DNA of 15,206 nt. It comes from Cytophagales bacterium. GTDB lineage: Bacteria > Bacteroidota > Bacteroidia > Cytophagales > UBA9547. This document shows positions 7,674 to 15,206 of this stretch, piece by piece. The stretch spans positions 1 to 15,206 of the forward strand of contig JANYCH010000104.1 of assembly GCA_025360395.1 (NCBI GenBank), read 5' to 3'. The notes under the pieces are model-generated. The model was not told the origin of the DNA. It saw only the letters and a list, made by a program, of their open reading frames with translations, and did not search any database. The first letter of the stretch is position 1. Every line of letters starts with the position of its first letter. The translations under genes and the position numbers were made by a program.

Positions 7674-7693
7674 TTTAATAAATTATTTATATA

Positions 7694-10153
7694 ATGAAAA
7701 AAATCTTACTAACGGTCAATTTGCTTTTCCTCACATTGCATTTGTCATTTGCGCAAACGCCGCTTTCAATGAACGGAAGACTTAAACTGATCGGTAACCA
7801 GTTAAGTAACCAATGCGGTACTGCAGTTCAACTGAGAGGTATGAGTACACACTCCGCCTTAACGTACAAAAATTGCTTGACTGAAGCTGGTGTGGCTTCG
7901 CTGGCTGCAGCGGGATCTGACCTTATTCGTTTGGCTATTTATACTGAACAAACAGGTAATCCTCCTAATGCAACTCCTCCCTATTCTGCAGATTCTGTGA
8001 ATAGCAATATCTGGATAGGACAAATGGTGAACCTTGCTGAAAAGTACGGTATGTATGTAATAATTGACTGGCACGTTTTATCAGATCAATCTCCTTTGAC
8101 ACATCAGGACCAAGCACAAAAGTTTTTCGCAACTATGTCGAGAAATTTCAAAAATAAGAGAAATGTAATTTACGAAATATGCAACGAACCTAATGGAGGC
8201 ACAAGCTGGTCAACCATAAAAAGCTATGCACAAACAATCATTCCTATAATAAGACGCAACGATCCTGAGGGAATTATTCTTGTAGGAACTCCCGAATGGA
8301 GCAGCAAACCAACTCAGGCAGCAAATGATAAGCTGACGGGGAACATTGCCTATAACGTAATGTATACTTTCCATTTTTATAGTGGTTCACATTATGGCGA
8401 TTATCAATCTGAACTTCAAAACGCAGCTTCAAGGATCCCAGTTTTTGTTTCGGAATGGGGAACAACTAATGCTGATGGTGTTGGAGGGGTAAATACAGGA
8501 AATTCAGATACATGGATCGGTATTATGAAAAACCTTAAAGTAAGCTGGGCCAACTGGTCATTTTCTGATAAGTCAGAAGAATCTGCTGTTTTAACTCCTG
8601 GTGCATGCCTATCCGCAAGCTGGTCCAGTAAAACTACTTCAGGGAACTACGTGTTTGGTAAACTAAGTACTGCTGATGATTTTACCCAATGCCAGGCCGC
8701 CGGCGACGATGATAAAGACGGCGTTCCCAATGGTGACGACAAATGTGCCGGTACGCCGGCGGGTACGCTTGTAGATGCTACAGGATGTACAGCAGTAGTC
8801 GGAGATGCGGACAAAGACGGGGTAACTGGAGATGGTGTATCTGGCGGAAACGATATGTGTGCAAACACACCTATTGGAAGTAAAGTTAACGCCTGGGGTT
8901 GCCCAATGGAATTAAATTTTTCAAGTAACGTCTGCATGGGCTTCAATAACTATCAGGGATATGCAAGGACAGATTTTACTATTGATAGTTTAGCCAATAT
9001 TGAATATTGGAACAGGCCATTTGATAAAAGCCCGGTATATTCTGCAACTACTTCAAATGGGCAATTAATCATAAAAGTTACGAACGCAGACCCACAGTAT
9101 AGAACTATGGGATTTTCATTCGGAAAGAAAATTGTACCAAACGGTGCTAAATTCGATACTACACTCTATCCTCTGGATATCAGAAAATATCCTGTAGTGA
9201 AATTTGATATGAAATTAACACCTGGTTCAGGATATGCCCCATCAGATGCAGTAATCGACATTCAATTAGAAGATGTAAATGGAAATTCCATTAGCACAGA
9301 CAATTTAAAAAATCTGGCAAGACAAACAGTTGCCTTGAATACAGTTGTTTCTTTATCGTGGAATTTTACTGGAGGATACCTTCAATCTTATAATGAAGTG
9401 TTATGTGGATCAGCAGGAACGCCTTGCTATATCAGCACTTTTGATTTTTCAAGGGTAACTAAAGTTAAAGTTTGGGTCAATCCAGGAGCTGGTTCTGGAA
9501 ATTGGACAAGAGCACCTTTTAATGGCACCTGGATGATAGATAACTTTAGTGTTGGTTATAATAATACTTTAAATTATTCCCCGGCATGTACACCTACACG
9601 TGATGATGACAAAGACGGGGTTATTCAGGATAATGACAGATGTCCAGACACTTCTCCTGGATCTACTGTAAATGCCTCAGGCTGTGCCCAAAATCAAATA
9701 GATGACGATAAAGATGGAGTTGTAAATTCAAACGACCTTTGTCTTAATACTCCTCCAAAATCTGTTGTAAACCCTTCTGGTTGTGCTGTTTCTGAAGCTG
9801 ATGACGATGGAGATGGGGTGATGAATGACAAAGACCTTTGTCCAAATACAATTAAAGGGGCAAAAGTTGATGCTACGGGTTGTGTTCAGATAACAACCGG
9901 AATCACAGAAGATTTGGCAATCGGAAATCTTTTATTATATCCTAATCCGGCTACGGACAATTTAGTTATAGAACAGAAAAACCAGAAATATAACAAGGCA
10001 ATCCTGATGGACATGAGCGGTAATATTATGACTGTATCTGCCCTTAATTCATTGAAAGAATCAATTGATCTTAAAGCCTTTGCAAAAGGTATTTATATGA
10101 TACAATTGGTAGGAAGTGAAAGGTCCGAATATGTTCGGATTGTAATTCAATAA
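7694..10153 (+). CDS. Secreted GH5 endoglucanase with TSP3 repeats, beta-sandwich domain and T9SS sorting domain
   Basis: An 819-residue secreted glycoside hydrolase that probably cleaves beta-1,4-glucan (cellulose). The signal peptide ends SFAQ (Gln21). The GH5 domain spans about 25-325 and resembles subfamily 2 (Bacillus Cel5A type): RGMSTHSAL (48-56), YVIIDWHVLSD (121-131), acid/base Glu165 in YEICNEPN, HFYSGSHYGDY (227-237), and nucleophile Glu254 in FVSEWGT. TSP3-type calcium repeats (DxDxDGVxxxxDxCxxTPxGxxVxxxGC) follow in two groups: two at 338-365 and 371-403, and three at 637-664, 670-697 and 703-730. Between the groups, about 405-625, is an unassigned beta-rich domain ending GTWMIDNFSVG, probably carbohydrate-binding. 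The C-terminal 80 residues (LLLYPNPATDNLVIE ... KGIYMIQLVG) are a type A T9SS sorting domain, predicting outer-membrane export and surface attachment or release. It has its own promoter and terminator. Confidence 0.95.
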   Translation: MKKILLTVNLLFLTLHLSFAQTPLSMNGRLKLIGNQLSNQCGTAVQLRGMSTHSALTYKNCLTEAGVASLAAAGSDLIRLAIYTEQTGNPPNATPPYSADSVNSNIWIGQMVNLAEKYGMYVIIDWHVLSDQSPLTHQDQAQKFFATMSRNFKNKRNVIYEICNEPNGGTSWSTIKSYAQTIIPIIRRNDPEGIILVGTPEWSSKPTQAANDKLTGNIAYNVMYTFHFYSGSHYGDYQSELQNAASRIPVFVSEWGTTNADGVGGVNTGNSDTWIGIMKNLKVSWANWSFSDKSEESAVLTPGACLSASWSSKTTSGNYVFGKLSTADDFTQCQAAGDDDKDGVPNGDDKCAGTPAGTLVDATGCTAVVGDADKDGVTGDGVSGGNDMCANTPIGSKVNAWGCPMELNFSSNVCMGFNNYQGYARTDFTIDSLANIEYWNRPFDKSPVYSATTSNGQLIIKVTNADPQYRTMGFSFGKKIVPNGAKFDTTLYPLDIRKYPVVKFDMKLTPGSGYAPSDAVIDIQLEDVNGNSISTDNLKNLARQTVALNTVVSLSWNFTGGYLQSYNEVLCGSAGTPCYISTFDFSRVTKVKVWVNPGAGSGNWTRAPFNGTWMIDNFSVGYNNTLNYSPACTPTRDDDKDGVIQDNDRCPDTSPGSTVNASGCAQNQIDDDKDGVVNSNDLCLNTPPKSVVNPSGCAVSEADDDGDGVMNDKDLCPNTIKGAKVDATGCVQITTGITEDLAIGNLLLYPNPATDNLVIEQKNQKYNKAILMDMSGNIMTVSALNSLKESIDLKAFAKGIYMIQLVGSERSEYVRIVIQ

Positions 10154-10174
10154 CATTTTTCCTGCATTCTTGTT

Positions 10175-10207
10175 AAAATCCCCGGCTCTAAACCGGGGAT
10201 TTTTTTT
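10175..10207 (+). terminator. Strong intrinsic terminator after the GH5 gene
   Basis: ATCCCCGG (10178-10185) pairs with CCGGGGAT (10193-10200) around a 7-nt loop. Flanking A-T pairs extend the stem to as many as 11 bp, and a run of eight T follows at 10200-10207. It lies 22 nt after the GH5 stop and separates the cellulase transcript from the ABC operon. Confidence 0.92.
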
Positions 10208-10262
10208 GAATTAAAGCAAAGTTGCTTTTTATTTTAATCTCTTATGAATATTTTTCGTAGAA

Positions 10263-10270
10263 TAAGTTTG
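10263..10270 (+). promoter_or_regulatory. Putative -7 promoter box for the ABC operon
   Basis: TAAGTTTG matches TAnnTTTG exactly and lies 28 nt before the ATG of the ABC ATPase, downstream of the GH5 terminator. A start near 10277 would leave a leader of about 22 nt. No -33 TTG is found at standard spacing. Confidence 0.4.
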
Positions 10271-10298
10271 TCAATAATTAGGAATTAAATTAGCACAG

Positions 10299-10928
10299 AT
10301 GCTTCAGTTAACTGGCTATAAAAAATATTATGGAACACGACTGGTTCTTGAGATCGAAAATTATTTGTTTCAGGAAGGTCTTCATTGGGTAAAAGGAGAA
10401 AACGGTTCAGGTAAAACAACTTTATTTAAATCATTGGCGGGGATATTTCCTTTTCAAGGTAAAATAGCTTTGAACGCTTGTTCGATAAAGGAAGAGCCAA
10501 ATAAATACAGACTACAAGTGAATTATGCTGAAGCAGAACCTGTATTTCCACCTATGGTAAAAGGCAAAGACCTGGTAAGTTTATTTGAGAAATATAAAGA
10601 GGCTTTCCCAGGTCAGTCTAAAGAAATTTCTGAAATTCTTGATATTAAGTTTCTTGAGGAATTTTTTAGTAGTTATTCTTCCGGAATGGGTAAAAAACTG
10701 TCATTGCTATTGGCATTTTTGGGTCAACCAAAAGTAATATTGCTTGATGAGCCTCTTGTGACACTCGATGTAAAATCTGTAAATGGCATGCTGGAACTGA
10801 TCGCTTTGTACCGTAAAAAATACAATACAAGTTTTTTAATTTCTTCACACCAAGCCTTTGAGAATGGCATTATAAAACCAGATTATATCCATCAGGTAGA
10901 AAATCTTACTATATGTTATCAGGCATAA
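10299..10928 (+). CDS. ABC transporter ATP-binding protein, exporter-like
   Basis: A compact 209-residue nucleotide-binding subunit that powers a membrane partner encoded next to it. Motifs are Walker A GENGSGKT (33-40), signature YSSGMGKKLS (126-135), Walker B VILLDEP (146-152), D-loop TLD (155-157) and H-loop SSH (His184). The signature is the SxGM form common in ABC-2 exporters rather than the LSGGQ of importers. In the Q-loop region (VNYAEAEPVFPPM, 74-86) the usual Gln is not apparent; a Glu appears instead, as in some NatA/GldA-type ATPases. The reading frame overlaps the next gene by 16 nt, indicating translational coupling. Substrate unknown; no substrate-binding protein is nearby, which argues for export or membrane remodelling. 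Confidence 0.88.
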   Translation: MLQLTGYKKYYGTRLVLEIENYLFQEGLHWVKGENGSGKTTLFKSLAGIFPFQGKIALNACSIKEEPNKYRLQVNYAEAEPVFPPMVKGKDLVSLFEKYKEAFPGQSKEISEILDIKFLEEFFSSYSSGMGKKLSLLLAFLGQPKVILLDEPLVTLDVKSVNGMLELIALYRKKYNTSFLISSHQAFENGIIKPDYIHQVENLTICYQA

Positions 10929-12031
10929 AACAAGACTTTACTTTCCTTGCAAAGGTTTTAATTAAACCCTTCTATGCTGAAAATGCGGGACAGATATTTA
11001 CTGTTGTTCTGGTTTGTTTTGGTTTATTCCCAGGTTTTGCTATGCTCAAAGAGGCGCATTATGGAATAATGATTGCCATTTGTACTTCTCCCTTGGCCAT
11101 GTTTGCTTCATGTTTACTTTGGACAGCCTATGCTTATAAGTGTTTTGCTTTTGTTCTAAGGGAGTTGAGTCTCTCACAAAATGAATGTCTTTACATTATC
11201 GGTTTGGGTAAGCCTTTTCGAAATGTTTTTTTGTTGTTCATTTTTCAGCTTGTCCTTTTTGTACCTGTATTGTTGTACGTCTTCTTCACGCTATTTATTG
11301 GCATAGGTTCAGGATATCATCTTCAGCCATTTATTATTTTTATTTTTTTGTCCGCTCTCAACCTGTTAATTTCTTTTATTTATTCTTATCAGTTTAGAAA
11401 CCCTCAAGAGGAACTAAAGCTTCCATTTGGAATACCTGCATTTAAAAGGAGCTGGGATTTACCTTTCTATTTGTATCCTATTTCACATTTTATAGGAAAG
11501 AGGAAACTTATGCTATTTGTCACTAAGGTTATTTCATTCAGTTTGATTTGGCTTGGTTTCTATCTGGCACATAATCAGGATTTAGATATCCGTTTTGTAT
11601 ATATTACTATGGTCGGGTCAATCCTTGCACATTCCATTCTTGTACAACATTTGCGTGATTTTGAAAATAAAAACATGACCTGGATGTTGAATATACCCTT
11701 AAGGCTATCTTTTAGGTTTATTGGCTATCTGATATTGTTCTTCTTTCTGATATTACCTGAAGTCTTCTTTATTTTTAAATATGCATTTAATCAAATAAGT
11801 TATGCTGAAGTACCTAATTTTCTTGTACTCGGGATTGCGGGATTATCTTTCTTACACTCAGTTCTATATATAAAAGACATGAATGAAACTAAATTTATGA
11901 ATTACCAGATAGGCTTTTTGCTTGGGCTGATTATGGCCATACAATTTAGAATACCTATTTTGGTGATTTCTATCGCTTTGTTAAGCTTAGCTTACTTAAC
12001 ATATAAAAGACGCTATTATTTGTACGAATAA
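10913..12031 (+). CDS. Polytopic membrane protein, putative permease partner of the ABC ATPase
   Basis: A 372-residue hydrophobic protein with about ten predicted membrane segments. Examples are near residues 28-46, 49-80, 101-130, 136-160, 205-223, 229-246, 268-290, 303-321 and 330-368, the last long enough for two. There is no signal peptide and no soluble domain of note. The ATG lies inside the 3' end of the ATPase gene (16-nt overlap), so the two are an operon and probably one complex. I do not recognise a named family. ABC-2-like fold or a Bacteroidota-specific permease are the obvious options, from context only. The gene ends 11 nt from the convergent pfkB stop. Confidence 0.78.
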   Translation: MLSGIKQDFTFLAKVLIKPFYAENAGQIFTVVLVCFGLFPGFAMLKEAHYGIMIAICTSPLAMFASCLLWTAYAYKCFAFVLRELSLSQNECLYIIGLGKPFRNVFLLFIFQLVLFVPVLLYVFFTLFIGIGSGYHLQPFIIFIFLSALNLLISFIYSYQFRNPQEELKLPFGIPAFKRSWDLPFYLYPISHFIGKRKLMLFVTKVISFSLIWLGFYLAHNQDLDIRFVYITMVGSILAHSILVQHLRDFENKNMTWMLNIPLRLSFRFIGYLILFFFLILPEVFFIFKYAFNQISYAEVPNFLVLGIAGLSFLHSVLYIKDMNETKFMNYQIGFLLGLIMAIQFRIPILVISIALLSLAYLTYKRRYYLYE

Positions 12032-12042
12032 AGAATCTGGAA

Positions 12043-12975
12043 CTATGGCATTAAAGGTAATAACCTTAAAACGTCTTCCAGTTTGCAAAGATCAGTACCC
12101 GTATTCATAGTAGCAGCTGAACCACAGGCTACGCCAAATTTTAATGCTTCTTCTAAAGATTTCCCCATTGCAAGGGAATAAGTAATTCCTGCTACCAAAC
12201 TATCTCCGGCACCAACAGTACTTCTACGTGGTATTTCGGGAGCATTCATTTGGTAAATAGTATCTTTATTTACAAGCATTGCGCCTTTTGCACCCAGCGA
12301 AACTACTGCTATTTCACAAAAGCCTTTCTCAATTATTTCCCTTGCAAGTTGCTTAACGTCAGTTAATTCGGCCCTGTCTCGACCTGTTAGTTCACAGAGC
12401 TCTATGTAATTTGGTTTAAGCAAATATACACCGATGCCAGCTGCAGCCTTTAATGCTTCCCCTGAAGTATCAAGGATAAATTTGGCTCCAATTTCCTTTG
12501 CCTTCATCGCAACTTTTGCATAAAAATCGTCTGGCATGCCAGGCGCCAGACTTCCGCTGGCTACAATAAAATTAGGTTTTGGTATAAGTACATCAAGTTC
12601 AGAAATTACACGGCTGTATTCCTCTTCTGTAACCGATTTTCCGGGTAGATTAAAACGATATTGATTATCCGTAGCTTTATCTTCCACCATGATATTCTCA
12701 CGTGTGGCAGCTTTGGTGGTGATAATGGTTTGCCTTACACCTTCCTTTTCTAATAATTCTTTCAGGCATGAACCAGTTGAACCTCCAGCCATATAGATAG
12801 CTGTTGAATCTCCTCCAAGTTTTTTTATGGCACGGGAAACATTAATTCCACCCCCTCCCGGATCTATTTTGGGATCTGAGCAACGAAGTTTTTTATCAGG
12901 AATAAGACTGTCTACTTCAGTAGTTTTATCAAGGGCAGGGTTTACCGTAATAGTAACAATATGCTTAGAAATCAT
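12043..12975 (-). CDS. pfkB: 6-phosphofructokinase 2 (PfkB family, minor PFK type)
   Basis: Cytoplasmic ribokinase-family sugar kinase of 310 residues, the usual length. It resembles E. coli PfkB closely by eye: VNPALDKTTEV (11-21), KLRCSDPKIDPGGGGINVSR (29-48), TAIYMAGGSTG (58-68), SGEALKAA (171-178), LLKPNYIEL (185-193), SLGAKGA (226-232) and STVGAGDS (252-259), with catalytic base Asp258. The LRC-x-x-P-x-x-x-PGGGGINV-R block is characteristic of PfkB 6-phosphofructokinase (EC 2.7.1.11) more than of fructose-1-phosphate or tagatose-6-phosphate kinases, though these relatives cannot be excluded. The ATG is preceded by AGAGG close to the start. No sugar PTS or fructose genes are adjacent. It is convergent with the ABC operon and downstream of the SpoIIE-type gene on the same strand, with its own candidate promoter in the 98-nt gap. 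Confidence 0.9.
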   Translation of the reverse strand: MISKHIVTITVNPALDKTTEVDSLIPDKKLRCSDPKIDPGGGGINVSRAIKKLGGDSTAIYMAGGSTGSCLKELLEKEGVRQTIITTKAATRENIMVEDKATDNQYRFNLPGKSVTEEEYSRVISELDVLIPKPNFIVASGSLAPGMPDDFYAKVAMKAKEIGAKFILDTSGEALKAAAGIGVYLLKPNYIELCELTGRDRAELTDVKQLAREIIEKGFCEIAVVSLGAKGAMLVNKDTIYQMNAPEIPRRSTVGAGDSLVAGITYSLAMGKSLEEALKFGVACGSAATMNTGTDLCKLEDVLRLLPLMP

Positions 12976-13019
12976 CCTCTGTTTCTCTTATGAGGTTTAA
13001 TTATATGCAAAAAAGCGTG

Positions 13020-13027
13020 CAAATGTA
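13020..13027 (-). promoter_or_regulatory. Putative -7 promoter box for pfkB
   Basis: The minus strand reads TACATTTG, an exact TAnnTTTG match, 45-52 nt upstream of the pfkB ATG. Transcription would start near 13013, with a leader of about 38 nt. No -33 TTG is present at the normal distance. Confidence 0.4.
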
Positions 13028-13073
13028 AGTGATAAATAAATATGCTGAATAGATTTAAAAAAAATAAATGATT

Positions 13074-15188
13074 TTAAAACCTGAAGCCCATTACTAAAAT
13101 ATCATCAAGTTGTTCCTGGTCTTTTTTCCAGTTGTCAATTGCATTTTCCAGACCTTCTTTTTGAACTTCCATTGGGAGGTCGCTATTGTTTATCAGCAGC
13201 TCTCTGAACCGTGGGTACATGAATTTCTGCTGTCCGTCTTCTCCTCCAATCTGTCCTGCATATCCATCTGAGAAAATGTATATATTATCACCTTTTATAA
13301 AGTCAAATTCCTGATTGGTAAAGGTTGCAATTTTTCCACCTCTTTGAATTCCAATCGAATTCCTATCGGCTTTATAAACAGTTATTTCTTTGTTTCTAAT
13401 GTGATATAAAGGATTATTAGCACCAGAAAATTGGATTTTTTTCTGTGACATGTCTATAACACAAAGAGCAATATCCATTCCTTCACGTGACAGGGCTCCA
13501 GCCTCGTCCTGATGTAAGGACTTGATCACATCGGCATTCAACTTTGTTAGAATATCGGCAGCGTTATCGTTGCTTTTTTCCTTCATAATCTGGTTAAGCA
13601 GATTATATCCAATTAACGACATAAATGCACCGGCAACACCATGGCCTGTGCAATCAATAGCTGCAATATAGATCTTATGGTTTTTTACATTGAACCAATA
13701 AAAATCACCACTTACTATATCTTTCGGTTTGTATAGAATAAAGAAATTAGGAATGAACAATTTTATTACTCCAGCGCTTGGGAGTATAGATTGCTGGATT
13801 ACTTTTGAGGTTTCGATACTATCTGTCACCTCTTTATACAACGATTCAATTCTTTTACTTTGTTCCTCCATTTCTTCTTTTTGAAGAATAACTTCAGTGG
13901 TCCGCTCAGTTACCTTCTGTTCCAATTCTTTGTTTAAGTTGTCTTTTAAGTCTTGGTTTTCGCGTAATTGGCTGATGATCCCTAATTGAGCTTCGTCTTT
14001 TTCCTGTTTCATTACTCTTATCCGGTCTGCAAGTGCAAAGGATAAGAACATCATCTGAATAACAGTTCCAAAATTGAAGCTGTAAACTGTCATGATGTTG
14101 TTTGGCAGTGAGAATCCAAGGAAACTGTTTACAGTGAGGTTTGAAACAACAAAGCCTATAAGCAAAAATGTAATACCGATTACAAAATACCAGGCAGGTA
14201 CAAAACCTTTTCTTAAAGCAAGAATTACAGCGATATAAGTGAACACCATAGGTGCCGCATCGAAAAACATTGTGTTTTTCAAATTTGGGACAAGTGAGAA
14301 TTCTGCAATGAAAATGATGATCCTGAAAATGATAATGAAGTTTAATACTTTGAAAAATGTGGGCGCGACAGTTTTTAAGGCCAAAAATTTCTCAGTGTAA
14401 AGCAAAACCCACATCACCATCATAAAAAGTGAAACCGATGATACATAAGGATTTATATTGGGGTGATTTCTCCAGAGATATTGAAACCCAGTCCCATCCA
14501 GGGACATACAATAAAGTGCATTCGAACAAACATAAAGTACATACCAGATATAGGTTTCATCCTTTGTGGTAATGAATATAAAGAGGTTATAAATGGCCAT
14601 TGCGAAAATAAGACCGTAAAAAACCCCAAGAAAATAATATTCATTTAAAGCATAATTGCTAAACCTCTGATAAGTCCTGACCACAGATAGCATAAAATTG
14701 AGATGCTTGGACCTAATCCGGGCATAATACACAATTTGTTTCTTATTGAAATCCGGCAGGAAAAAGACGAAATTTTTGTGTTGTAGCTTTTTTCTACTGA
14801 ATATTAATGAGTTGCCCGCCTTGGTTTCTATAAAACCACCATTTCCATCCGGGGTGTAAAAAGTAATCTCTTCAATAGAAGAGTCATAAAATTCCTGTAG
14901 CCATTTTATCGAGGAATCACAATTGTTTTTTACTGAATATCTTATCCAATAGGCAGATTTTGTGTGATAATTCCTGGGAAGTTGTTCTTTATTTTGTACA
15001 AACCTGTTGGCATATTCAGGTAAAGAAATGTCACTTATTGTGAGCTTTTTACTTGAATCTTCAAAAATATCTATAAACTGATATGAAGCTGTATATTCAT
15101 TAGTGCCTGGTGTAAGAGTTATTACATCAGCACCAAAAGCAAAAGTGAATGATATAAATCCAAAAAATAATCTAACGAGAATTTTCAA
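13074..15188 (-). CDS. 7TMR-DISM sensor protein with coiled coil and SpoIIE-type PP2C phosphatase
   Basis: A membrane signalling protein of at least 704 residues. A signal peptide (KILVRLFFGFISFTFAFGA) leads into a periplasmic beta-rich 7TMR-DISMED2-type sensor domain (about 25-175). Seven membrane segments follow (about 183-388) with the cytoplasmic exit FALADRIRVMKQEK. Next is a coiled coil (about 395-465) and a C-terminal SpoIIE/PP2C Ser/Thr phosphatase: DIVSGDFYWF (490-499), IDCTGHGVAGAFMS (511-524), GMDIALCVID (570-579), FSDGYAGQIGG (639-649) and DDILVMGFRF (695-704). The metal-binding aspartates are present. Such proteins usually dephosphorylate anti-sigma-factor antagonists; no such partner lies in this window. 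The first codon used here is TTG at 15186-15188, but the frame stays open to the right edge without a stop, so the true start may lie outside. Strand and product are certain; the start is not. Confidence 0.92.
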   Translation of the reverse strand: MKILVRLFFGFISFTFAFGADVITLTPGTNEYTASYQFIDIFEDSSKKLTISDISLPEYANRFVQNKEQLPRNYHTKSAYWIRYSVKNNCDSSIKWLQEFYDSSIEEITFYTPDGNGGFIETKAGNSLIFSRKKLQHKNFVFFLPDFNKKQIVYYARIRSKHLNFMLSVVRTYQRFSNYALNEYYFLGVFYGLIFAMAIYNLFIFITTKDETYIWYVLYVCSNALYCMSLDGTGFQYLWRNHPNINPYVSSVSLFMMVMWVLLYTEKFLALKTVAPTFFKVLNFIIIFRIIIFIAEFSLVPNLKNTMFFDAAPMVFTYIAVILALRKGFVPAWYFVIGITFLLIGFVVSNLTVNSFLGFSLPNNIMTVYSFNFGTVIQMMFLSFALADRIRVMKQEKDEAQLGIISQLRENQDLKDNLNKELEQKVTERTTEVILQKEEMEEQSKRIESLYKEVTDSIETSKVIQQSILPSAGVIKLFIPNFFILYKPKDIVSGDFYWFNVKNHKIYIAAIDCTGHGVAGAFMSLIGYNLLNQIMKEKSNDNAADILTKLNADVIKSLHQDEAGALSREGMDIALCVIDMSQKKIQFSGANNPLYHIRNKEITVYKADRNSIGIQRGGKIATFTNQEFDFIKGDNIYIFSDGYAGQIGGEDGQQKFMYPRFRELLINNSDLPMEVQKEGLENAIDNWKKDQEQLDDILVMGFRF

Positions 15189-15206
15189 ATTTGTCTTGGT
15201 TTTTGG

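Noticed and set aside
8647..8946. Minus-strand frame of about 99 codons opposite the GH5 TSP3 repeats
   Set aside because: Its proline/serine-rich repeats are the mirror of GC-rich Asp/Gly codons on the plus strand; no independent evidence.
8705..9890. Repeated GAT/GAC-rich segments as a DNA repeat or CRISPR-like array
   Set aside because: They are in-frame codons of TSP3 calcium-binding repeats, diverged at the DNA level and without spacer structure.
12054..12067. AAGGT/ACCTT hairpin at the pfkB 3' end as a terminator for the convergent permease gene
   Set aside because: Five-base-pair stem without a T tract, lying inside coding sequence.
14453..14648. Two small frames, one on each strand, within the 7TM segment
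   Set aside because: Both lie inside the conserved membrane region of the 7TMR-SpoIIE gene and lack any supporting signal.

Overview
This window reads as chromosomal DNA of a gliding or cellulolytic member of the Bacteroidota, most like the Cytophaga/Sporocytophaga group (inference from content, not from a database match). The evidence is: AT-rich DNA; starts without Shine-Dalgarno sequences; several copies of the Bacteroidota -7 promoter box TAnnTTTG; a secreted GH5 cellulase with thrombospondin type-3 (TSP3) calcium repeats and a C-terminal type IX secretion (T9SS) sorting domain; a SUMF1-fold secreted protein of the kind found in gliding/T9SS machinery; and a 7TMR-DISM/SpoIIE signalling protein.

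Layout, left to right. The left edge (minus strand) holds the first 46 codons or so of a secreted protein whose mature start resembles an SBBP beta-propeller repeat. Next come acs (acetyl-CoA synthetase) and a bifunctional class A penicillin-binding protein, both minus. Between these two lies a long imperfect inverted repeat that looks like a dispersed palindromic element. Then, also minus, comes a two-gene unit: a RhlE-type DEAD-box RNA helicase followed 2 nt later by a secreted SUMF1-domain protein with an unusual C-terminal extension. A 191-bp divergent intergenic region separates that unit from the plus-strand GH5 cellulase, which has a well-formed Bacteroidota promoter and a strong intrinsic terminator. 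After the terminator, a plus-strand two-gene operon encodes a small ABC ATPase and its overlapping 10-TM membrane partner. It converges on pfkB (6-phosphofructokinase 2). The right end is a minus-strand 7TMR-DISM/coiled-coil/SpoIIE phosphatase whose start may lie beyond the edge.

Functionally the window mixes carbon metabolism (cellulose attack by the GH5 enzyme, sugar-phosphate entry through PfkB, acetate activation by Acs), envelope growth (PBP1A), RNA remodelling (DEAD-box) and signalling (SpoIIE). Most of it is ordinary chromosome. The least explained parts are the SUMF1 protein with its C-terminal extension, the ABC exporter-like pair, the inverted repeat at 2293-2360 and the GH5 domain architecture with its local GC spike. 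No tRNA, rRNA, CRISPR array, transposase or phage gene was seen.
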